Positions 5,623 through 10,661 of a DNA stretch of 10,661 nucleotides are shown one piece after another. The notes beneath the pieces are model-generated. The model saw only the letters and a list, made by a program, of their open reading frames with translations. It was not told the origin of the DNA and searched no databases. Every line of letters starts with the position of its first letter. Position 1 is the stretch's first letter. Source of the stretch: an uncultured Collinsella sp. (lineage in GTDB: Bacteria > Actinomycetota > Coriobacteriia > Coriobacteriales > Coriobacteriaceae); assembly GCA_902470265.1 (NCBI GenBank), contig CABRFW010000041.1, forward strand, positions 1 to 10,661, written 5' to 3'. A program made the translations under genes and the position numbers.

Positions 5623-6768
5623 ATGCCCTGCAATCAATTCCCGTTGACCCAGCGCCGTAAAGCATGGGGCCGCATCACCATCCTATTCGCGCTCATCGCG
5701 CTGGCGATCACCGTGCTTCCCACGGCGTCGTTCGCCGGCACGGACACCGCAGGCAACGTACTTGCGACCGACAATGACGCCAATCCGTCCGGCGTTGAGG
5801 GTGACCTGTACTGGGCCGGTCAGGCCCTCAACTTGGATGATGTGTCCATCGACCGCGATATCATCGCCGCGGGCGATACCCTCTCTATCCGCGACTGCAC
5901 GGTGGGTGGCGCCGTCCGCTTGGCGGCACGCACTATCGATATCGCCAAGACCACGGTTGACGGCAGCGTTACGGTTGCCGGCCAGCACATCGTCCTCAAC
6001 ACCGATAGCACTGCCAGTTGCTTCTACGCAGTGGGCGAGACGGTCGCCCTGCGCGGCTCCGTCAAGTCGGCAGCGCTCGCGGGCGACACGGTGACTATCG
6101 ACGGCACGGTCAATGGCGATGTCGAGGTTTGGGCCGACAAGCTCATCCTGGGCAAGAACGCCCACATCACCGGCACCGTGAACGCGCACGTCTCCGAGGA
6201 CCCCGAGCGTGCCGCAGGCGCCGAGGTAGGCGCGCTCAAGATCGAGCGCACCGAGAACGAGGATACTTCCACCGTTAACGATGTCATCGGCGGTATCGTC
6301 GCCGCGGCACTCTCGACCTGCTTTGTCGCTCTGCTGCTCGAGCTCGTCTTTCCGCGCGCGACCGCCAGCGCCGCCGGCATGCTCCACCAGCGCCCCATGC
6401 CCCTGTGGGTGAGCGGTCTTCTGAGCACGATTGCTATCGTCCCCGCCGTCCTACTGCTGATTATCTCTATCGCTGGTCTGTCGCTTGCCGGAGCCCTCTT
6501 GTGCGGCGTTATCGGCATCGCGTTGGTGTCGAGTGCCTTTGCGGGGTGTGCGATCGCCCGCATGGTCGGACACAGCCAGAACCGTTACGCCATGGCGGCC
6601 GTAGGTGGCATCGCCGCGGGCGCGCTTACGGCAATCCCCCTCGTAGGTGATTTCATCAGCGGCGTGACCTTCGTCTTTACACTCGGCTACATCATCCAGA
6701 TCATCTGGCGCAACGCCCACCTCAAACCGCAGCAGCCGGCTAACACGCCAGGACTCCCCACCGCTTAG
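5623..6768 (+). CDS. Exported bactofilin-like (polymer-forming) protein with C-terminal membrane helices
   Basis: The 381-aa product starts with a signal peptide (basic RRKAWGR at 11-17, hydrophobic core about 18-32, likely cleavage after TASFA near residue 38). Residues about 60-190 form a repetitive right-handed beta-helix of the bactofilin/DUF583 type, with short IDGTVNGDVEVWADKLIL-like rungs rich in Gly, Val, Thr and Asp. A charged linker (about 191-218) leads to four hydrophobic segments (about 222-243, 262-288, 290-314 and 324-360), resembling the membrane domain in such fusions. The beta-helix should therefore face outside the membrane. The start is set by GAAGGA 6 bases before the ATG at 5623; an upstream in-frame TTG at 5575 lacks a site. 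Role in envelope organisation is inferred. Confidence 0.75.
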   Translation: MPCNQFPLTQRRKAWGRITILFALIALAITVLPTASFAGTDTAGNVLATDNDANPSGVEGDLYWAGQALNLDDVSIDRDIIAAGDTLSIRDCTVGGAVRLAARTIDIAKTTVDGSVTVAGQHIVLNTDSTASCFYAVGETVALRGSVKSAALAGDTVTIDGTVNGDVEVWADKLILGKNAHITGTVNAHVSEDPERAAGAEVGALKIERTENEDTSTVNDVIGGIVAAALSTCFVALLLELVFPRATASAAGMLHQRPMPLWVSGLLSTIAIVPAVLLLIISIAGLSLAGALLCGVIGIALVSSAFAGCAIARMVGHSQNRYAMAAVGGIAAGALTAIPLVGDFISGVTFVFTLGYIIQIIWRNAHLKPQQPANTPGLPTA

Positions 6769-6774
6769 CCGCCA

Positions 6775-6809
6775 ACCACCATAAAGGGGCCAGGCACCTT
6801 TGTGGTGGT
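6775..6809. repeat. Inverted repeat after the bactofilin-like gene
   Basis: ACCACCA (6775-6781) and AAAGG (6783-6787) pair with CCTTT (6797-6801) and TGGTGGT (6803-6809), with one T-G pair, closing a 9-base loop. It begins 6 bases after the stop. No T run follows, so it may stabilise the mRNA end or be a dispersed REP-type element; the core GGGGCCAGGCACC has the look of such repeats. Confidence 0.6.
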
Positions 6810-6834
6810 GCAGACCAGCTCAGTCCCTGTGCAC

Positions 6835-6869
6835 AAAAAGGGCGCCGACCATTGCGGTCGACGCCCTTT
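6835..6869 (-). terminator. Terminator of typA (possibly bidirectional)
   Basis: AAAGGGCG (6837-6844) pairs with CGCCCTTT (6862-6869), and CGACC with GGTCG inside, with one mismatch. On the minus strand the stem is followed by TTTTTGTG. It starts 28 bases after the typA stop and also lies downstream of the convergent bactofilin-like gene. Confidence 0.85.
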
Positions 6870-6896
6870 CTTATTGGCGGTTATAAGCCCCAGTGC

Positions 6897-8735
6897 TTAT
6901 TTGTTGACCTGACCGGCGCGGACAGCAGCCTTCTTACGGTCGGTGGCGTTGAGCAGACGCTTGCGCAGGCGGATGTTCTTGGGAGTGATCTCCACCAGCT
7001 CGTCGTCGGCAATGTACTCCAGCGCCTCCTCCAGCGAGAAGGTGCGAGGCGGCACCAGCTGGACGGAGATATCGGAGGTAGAGGAACGCTGGTTGCCCAG
7101 GTTCTTGGTACGGGCGATGTTGACGACCATGTCGCCAGCCTTGCTGCGCTCGCCCACGATCATGCCCTCGTAGCACTCGGTGCCCGGCTCAACAAACAGC
7201 TGGCCGCGCTCCTGCAGCGTACCCAGAGCGTAGGCAACGGCCTTCTCGGTGGTCATGGAGATCATGGCGCCGTTCTGACGGTTGCCGATCTCGCCGGCGT
7301 AGGGGCCGTACTCCAGGAAGGTGTGGTAGAACACGCCCTCGCCGTGAGTGACGTTCATGATGCGGTTCTTAAGACCCATGATGCCGCGGGTCGGGATCTT
7401 AAACTCGAGGTGCGTCACGATGCCCGAGGTATCCATGCTCGTCATGATGCCGCCGGAGGTACCGAAGACCTCAACGACCTTGCCCGAGTACTCGTCCGGG
7501 CACTCGACGACGGCCTGCTCGACGGGCTCCATCTTGTTGCCGTTCTCGTCCTTCTTAAACAGAACGCGGGGACGGCCGACCTGGAACTCAAAGCCCTCGC
7601 GGCGCATGGACTCCATCAGGACGGACAGGTGCAGAATGCCGCGACCCGAGACCTCGACGCCGCTCTTGTCCTCGAGCTCCTCGATCTTCATGGTCACGTT
7701 GTTCTCGGCCTCGTTGAACAGGCGCTCCTTGAGCTGACGGGCGCCCACGATGTCGCCGTCGCGACCGACGAGCGGGGAGGTCGAAGCCTCAAAGACGATG
7801 GACAGGGTCGGCGGGTCAATCTCGATGGGCTCGAGCTCGACGGGGTTCTCGGGATCGGTGTAGACATCGCCGATATCGGTGCGGTCGATGCCCACGACGG
7901 CGGCGATGTCACCGGCGCCGACTTCCTGGCACTCGGTGCGGCCCAGGTAGTCGAAGGTAAAGAGCTGCTTGACGGTAGAGGTGGCGCTGGAGCCGTCGTT
8001 CTTGACAACCAGGATCTGGTCGCCCTGGTGGATGGTGCCGGAGTACACGCGACCGATGCCGATACGGCCAACGAAGTTGGAGTGGTCGATGGTCACGCAC
8101 TGCATGGCCAGCGGGGCGTTCTCGTCAACCTCGGGCGCGGGCATATCGTCGATGATCATGTCGAGCAGCGGGTACATGTCCATGTTGCCGTCGTTGGGGT
8201 CAAGGCGGGCAAAGCCATTCATGGCGCTGGCGTAGACCACGTGCTCCATGGCGAACTCAAGCTGGTCGTCGGTGGCACCCAGGTCGGCCATGAGGTCCAG
8301 GCAGTCGTTGTAGGCCTTCTCGGGGTTTGCGCCCGGACGATCGATCTTGTTGATGACGATCATGATCTTAAGGCCGGTGTCGATAGCGTGACGCAGCACG
8401 AAGCGGGTCTGGGGCATGGGGCCCTCAAAAGCGTCGACCAGCAGCAGGGCGCCGTCGGCCATACGCAGCACGCGCTCGACCTCGCCGCCAAAGTCGGCGT
8501 GGCCCGGGGTGTCGATGACGTTGATCTTAACGTCCTTGTACTCGATAGAGATGTTCTTGGCGAGAATCGTAATGCCGCGCTCGCGCTCCTGGTCGTTAGA
8601 GTCCAGGACGCGGTCCTCGACCTGCTGGTTGGCACGGAAGGCGTCCGTGGCACGCAGGAGCTTGTCGACCATCGTCGTCTTGCCGTGATCGACGTGGGCG
8701 ATGATGGCGATGTTCCTCAGATTGTCTACGCGCAT
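6897..8735 (-). CDS. typA: Translational GTPase TypA/BipA
   Basis: TypA is a ribosome-associated GTPase related to EF-G, needed for 50S assembly and for growth under cold or other stress in several bacteria. The 612-aa length is normal. All GTPase motifs are intact: G1 AHVDHGKTT (13-21), G2 RGITIL (53-58), G3 DTPGHADFGG (75-84), G4 NKID (129-132) and G5 SAMNG (170-174). A domain-2 beta-barrel follows (about 205-300), then the EF-G-like domains and the BipA-specific C-terminal domain (about 480-612), with a basic end. The start is supported by AGGGG 7 bases upstream. A 117-base gap separates it from the gene before; I see no clear promoter in it, so it may be monocistronic or read through. Confidence 0.97.
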   Translation of the reverse strand: MRVDNLRNIAIIAHVDHGKTTMVDKLLRATDAFRANQQVEDRVLDSNDQERERGITILAKNISIEYKDVKINVIDTPGHADFGGEVERVLRMADGALLLVDAFEGPMPQTRFVLRHAIDTGLKIMIVINKIDRPGANPEKAYNDCLDLMADLGATDDQLEFAMEHVVYASAMNGFARLDPNDGNMDMYPLLDMIIDDMPAPEVDENAPLAMQCVTIDHSNFVGRIGIGRVYSGTIHQGDQILVVKNDGSSATSTVKQLFTFDYLGRTECQEVGAGDIAAVVGIDRTDIGDVYTDPENPVELEPIEIDPPTLSIVFEASTSPLVGRDGDIVGARQLKERLFNEAENNVTMKIEELEDKSGVEVSGRGILHLSVLMESMRREGFEFQVGRPRVLFKKDENGNKMEPVEQAVVECPDEYSGKVVEVFGTSGGIMTSMDTSGIVTHLEFKIPTRGIMGLKNRIMNVTHGEGVFYHTFLEYGPYAGEIGNRQNGAMISMTTEKAVAYALGTLQERGQLFVEPGTECYEGMIVGERSKAGDMVVNIARTKNLGNQRSSTSDISVQLVPPRTFSLEEALEYIADDELVEITPKNIRLRKRLLNATDRKKAAVRAGQVNK

Positions 8736-8852
8736 GTAGTTCCCCTATCTTCTATCCATATACAAACGGCACGCGTATGCGACCCGCCCAGCAATGCAAC
8801 GCTCAGCGGGAATATTGAGCCTTTTACCGAAAACTCGTTTATTTTAGCGATT

Positions 8853-9302
8853 TTAGATAAGAGGGGTTTCCTCACCTGCAGGTTCAGGGTCGCTCCACAT
8901 AAAACCATCGCCGGCACCCATGCCCTCATACAGCACATATGCCGAAAAACCGCTCTCGAGCGTGGTTTCGAAGAAGCTCACGAGCAGGGCGTCATGGTAG
9001 CCGCCATCGATCTCGACACAACCGGTGTAGCCGATGGCGTAACGGGCGATGCGGCCCAGACCCTCGTCCTTAAGGCCCATCTTGTGCTCGGAGATAAAGT
9101 TGGTGGCCGCCTCCAGGCACGCCTCTTCGCCGTCCTCGTCGAGCGCCGCCAGATATCGGTTGGAAGCAGCGTCCTCGATTGCCACGACCACGCCCGGGTT
9201 CTCGCCCGCGGCCAGGTCGTCCAAGAAGGCGCCGATCAGATCGCACACCATGGCGTCGAGCTCGGCGGAGACGTTACCGGCGTCCTGCATATCCTGTGCC
9301 AT
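8853..9302 (-). CDS. Acidic protein of unknown function
   Basis: The gene encodes 149 aa that I do not recognise. The protein is acidic (for example LDEDGEEACLEAA, SDPEPAGEE), with no signal peptide or membrane segment, so it is probably cytosolic. An alpha/beta pattern is suggested by VVVAIEDA (38-45), YAIGYTGCVEIDGGYHDALLVSFFE and SGFSAYVLYEGM. A GGAAGG about 8 bases before the ATG supports the start. It lies 30 bases after the two-helix membrane protein and probably belongs to the operon beginning with the DUF151 gene. The sequence gives no basis for a function. Confidence 0.75.
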   Translation of the reverse strand: MAQDMQDAGNVSAELDAMVCDLIGAFLDDLAAGENPGVVVAIEDAASNRYLAALDEDGEEACLEAATNFISEHKMGLKDEGLGRIARYAIGYTGCVEIDGGYHDALLVSFFETTLESGFSAYVLYEGMGAGDGFMWSDPEPAGEETPLI

Positions 9303-9332
9303 CTTTAGACCTTCCCATCGAGTCCGGCGTCG

Positions 9333-9722
9333 TTACAGTTCCTGTGCCTCGGCGGCGATCTTAGCGGCAGCGTCACGGGCGCGCATCATATCCATCGCGC
9401 GCTTGTCGAGCACCTTGATCTGACTAGTCAGCATTACCGCGTCGACCACACCCCAGATCACCAGGCCCGTAGAGATCGAAAACCCAAGCGCACCAACTGT
9501 ACCACGAAGGCGCGAGCAGATTGCCGCGACAAGGACGGAGATGACAACCATCTTGATAAACGAGCCGCGGCGTTCACGAAGCGTGCGGGCCTGCGTCACA
9601 TAGGCAATGCGAGCCGCCTCGGATGCCTCCGAGCGCATCTGGGCTTCACGCGCGATAGCCGCCGCCTCGGCAGACATGCCGCCGGCCATCAGCGAACGCT
9701 CCGCAACCTGGCCGCCCCGCAT
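9333..9722 (-). CDS. Small membrane protein, two helices, unknown function
   Basis: The 129-aa product has an Ala/Glu/Arg-rich helical N-terminus (about 15-52), two hydrophobic segments (about 56-71 and 76-98) and an Ala-rich charged C-terminal helix (about 103-129). It should be a hairpin in the membrane with both ends on the same side. The first ATG immediately follows the TAA of the DUF151 gene with no spacing and no clear ribosome site, which suggests translational coupling. An alternative ATG at 9687-9689 (MAGGMSAEAA) has GGAG 9-10 bases upstream, and the true start may be there. I do not recognise the family. Confidence 0.7.
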   Translation of the reverse strand: MRGGQVAERSLMAGGMSAEAAAIAREAQMRSEASEAARIAYVTQARTLRERRGSFIKMVVISVLVAAICSRLRGTVGALGFSISTGLVIWGVVDAVMLTSQIKVLDKRAMDMMRARDAAAKIAAEAQEL

Positions 9723-10223
9723 TTAGAAATCATCGGGGGAAAGCGTATGGACGAACTCGTCGAACTTCTCGAACTCTTGCTCGTCGTCGACTTCCTCGGC
9801 ATGGGTAGAAACAGTGCCCAGGCGATTCATGATGTCGTCTTCCACAAACATGGGGGCATTGCTGCGCACGGCAAGGGCAATGGCATCACTGGGACGGGCG
9901 TCGATCTTGCGCTCGTCACCATCGGCCAGTACGACGATCGTCGCGTAGAACACCGGCGGCTCGGCGCGAACGATCTCGATGCGCTCGAGCTTGGCGCCCA
10001 GGGCGCTAACAGTATCGAGCAGCAGGTCATGGGTAATCGGGCGCTCGGCGCGGCCGCTATCGATGCCACGGCTAATGGCAGCAGCCTCAAACGAACCAGT
10101 CTGAATGGAAAGGGAACGCAACGGCGCGGGCGAGTCCGATTTGCTGCAGCGCTCGCGAAGCACGATAAGCGATGGCACGGGACCGGCGGCCATGACGATA
10201 GTCTCTATGTCGACACGAACCAT
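9723..10223 (-). CDS. Bifunctional nuclease family protein (DUF151)
   Basis: The 166-aa product matches the BFN/DUF151 family, seen in GSFEAAAISRGI (43-54), RPITHDLLLDTVSALGAKLERIEI (61-84, a family signature) and the hallmark ARPSDAIALAVRSNAPMFV (109-127). Some plant members have DNase and RNase activity; bacterial roles are little known. An acidic C-terminal tail (about 143-166, EEVDDEQEFEKFDEF) is extra to the core. The start is the ATG at 10221-10223, preceded by GGAGGTG 4-5 bases upstream; a 16-codon extension is rejected because it would bury this site. It is the first gene of a probable three-gene operon. Confidence 0.88.
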   Translation of the reverse strand: MVRVDIETIVMAAGPVPSLIVLRERCSKSDSPAPLRSLSIQTGSFEAAAISRGIDSGRAERPITHDLLLDTVSALGAKLERIEIVRAEPPVFYATIVVLADGDERKIDARPSDAIALAVRSNAPMFVEDDIMNRLGTVSTHAEEVDDEQEFEKFDEFVHTLSPDDF

Positions 10224-10253
10224 GGAACACCTCCGGTACGTAGCGGTTAACAC

Positions 10254-10269
10254 GCGGCAGGGTTGCCGC
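10254..10269 (-). promoter_or_regulatory. Small hairpin in the 5' leader of the DUF151 gene
   Basis: GCGGCA and TGCCGC pair perfectly around a 4-base loop, 30 bases before the start codon. With the promoter proposed at 10281-10310 it would be at the extreme 5' end of the transcript and could affect mRNA stability. Confidence 0.35.
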
Positions 10270-10280
10270 ATTGAATAGCT

Positions 10281-10310
10281 ATACTACCCAATCTTTCGCA
10301 CAGCACACAA
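10281..10310 (-). promoter_or_regulatory. Candidate promoter of the DUF151 operon
   Basis: On the minus strand TTGTGT (10305-10310) and TAGTAT (10281-10286) are separated by 18 bases, giving a leader of about 50 bases. The match is moderate. Confidence 0.4.
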
Positions 10311-10336
10311 AACCAAAATGAGATTTATCGCAGACA

Positions 10337-10371
10337 AGAAAAAAGCCCCGAGGCAACGCCTCAGGGCTCTT
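10337..10371 (-). terminator. Terminator after the tRNA-Ile/tRNA-Ala cluster
   Basis: On the minus strand AGCCCTGAGGC pairs with GCCTCGGGGCT around a 3-base loop, followed by TTTTTTC. It begins 12 bases beyond the CCA end of the tRNA-Ile at 10383-10459. Confidence 0.9.
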
Positions 10372-10382
10372 CACAGTTTTGA

Positions 10383-10459
10383 TGGTGGACCTGACAAGAT
10401 TCGAACTTGTGACCTCCCGGTTATCAGCCGGACGCTCTAACCAACTGAGCTACAGGTCC
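10383..10459 (-). tRNA. tRNA-Ile(GAT), complete copy
   Basis: The acceptor stem GGACCTG pairs with CAGGTCC, then discriminator A and encoded CCA. The anticodon loop CTGATAA gives GAT (plus-strand 10423-10425), reading AUC and AUU. The T arm is ACAAG-TTCGAAT-CTTGT. The body is 74 bases. Four bases separate it from the tRNA-Ala upstream, so the two are cotranscribed. Isoleucine and alanine tRNAs with these anticodons usually sit in rRNA spacers; no rRNA is within this window. Confidence 0.97.
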
Positions 10460-10463
10460 ATCA

Positions 10464-10539
10464 TGGTGGAGGTTAGGGGGATCGAACCCCTGACCTCAGG
10501 CTTGCAAAGCCCGCGCTCTCCCAGCTGAGCTAAACCCCC
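10464..10539 (-). tRNA. tRNA-Ala(TGC)
   Basis: The acceptor stem GGGGGTT pairs with AACCTCC and includes the G3-U70 pair that identifies alanine tRNAs; CCA is encoded. The anticodon loop TTTGCAA gives TGC (plus-strand 10504-10506). The T arm is AGGGG-TTCGATC-CCCCT. The body is 73 bases. A strong hairpin lies 11 bases upstream. Confidence 0.97.
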
Positions 10540-10550
10540 ACGGAGACAGT

Positions 10551-10595
10551 AATAAACACCCCAGCGGCGACTCGGCTCTCGCTGGGGTGTTTATT
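10551..10595 (-). terminator. 16-bp perfect hairpin between tRNA-Ile and tRNA-Ala
   Basis: AATAAACACCCCAGCG and CGCTGGGGTGTTTATT pair over all 16 bases around a 13-base loop. Read in the tRNA direction it ends GGGGTGTTTATT, a moderately T-rich terminator, 11 bases after the upstream tRNA-Ile and 11 before tRNA-Ala. If it terminates fully, the downstream tRNAs need a promoter for which there is almost no space; partial termination or a processing role are alternatives. Confidence 0.7.
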
Positions 10596-10606
10596 GCGAA
10601 AGAAAG

Positions 10607-10661
10607 TGGTGGACCTGACAAGATTCGAACTTGTGACCTCCCGGTTATCAGCCGGACGCTC
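10607..10661 (-). tRNA. tRNA-Ile(GAT), second copy, cut by the window edge
   Basis: The 55 visible bases (encoded CCA, acceptor 3' strand, T arm, anticodon arm with GAT and part of the D arm) are identical to the corresponding part of the tRNA-Ile at 10383-10459. The 5' end lies beyond 10661. It is upstream of tRNA-Ala in the direction of transcription. Confidence 0.95.

Noticed and set aside
8736..8852. A typA promoter or small inverted repeat GCTCA/TGAGC (8801-8820) in this gap.
   Set aside because: No -35/-10 pair has acceptable spacing, and the 5-base arms are too short to distinguish from chance.
6852..9308. An 818-codon open frame on the plus strand opposite typA and the next gene.
   Set aside because: It is the shadow of typA, rich in Asp, Val, Leu, Gly and His from antisense codon bias, and resembles no protein family.

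Overview
The window looks like a piece of an actinobacterial chromosome, most likely from the class Coriobacteriia (a Collinsella-like gut bacterium). This is inferred from the moderately high GC content, the protein sequences and a solitary coriobacterial-style DUF559/Vsr-like protein. It cannot be proved without a search. Most of it is ordinary core genome; the accessory-looking part is about 3.43-4.69 kb.

Layout. (1) 1-2720, minus strand: the conserved rpsF-ssb-rpsR-rplI cluster, followed after a terminator by the 5' two-thirds of dnaB, which runs off the left edge. It encodes small-subunit proteins bS6 and bS18, large-subunit protein bL9, single-strand binding protein and replicative helicase. 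A candidate promoter and a leader hairpin precede rpsF. (2) 2721-3080: non-coding, with one DnaA-box-like site and an AT-rich stretch. (3) 3081-3392, plus strand: tRNA-Ser(GGA) and tRNA-Ser(CGA), each followed by a strong hairpin. (4) 3427-4692: a 335-aa minus-strand gene for a predicted PD-(D/E)XK nuclease-fold protein, bracketed by two 78-bp copies of a palindromic repeat in inverted orientation (75 of 78 bases identical). This is the most unusual structure in the window. (5) 4827-6768, plus strand: a TRIC/UPF0126-type membrane channel protein, then a secreted or membrane-anchored bactofilin-like (polymer-forming) protein with C-terminal membrane helices. (6) 6835-8735, minus strand: typA/bipA translational GTPase with its terminator. 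(7) 8853-10310, minus strand: a probable three-gene operon of a bifunctional-nuclease-family (DUF151) protein, a two-helix membrane protein whose start codon abuts the previous stop, and an unrecognised acidic protein. (8) 10337-10661, minus strand: tRNA-Ile(GAT) (cut by the right edge), a 16-bp perfect hairpin, tRNA-Ala(TGC), a second identical tRNA-Ile(GAT) and a terminator.

The genes do not form one pathway. Left and centre are translation and replication housekeeping (ribosomal proteins, SSB, DnaB, TypA, tRNAs), broken by envelope genes and by the nuclease/palindrome cassette next to the tRNA-Ser genes. The best candidates for something undescribed are that cassette, and the repeated arrangement in which a strong hairpin lies between adjacent same-strand tRNA genes with little room for a promoter.
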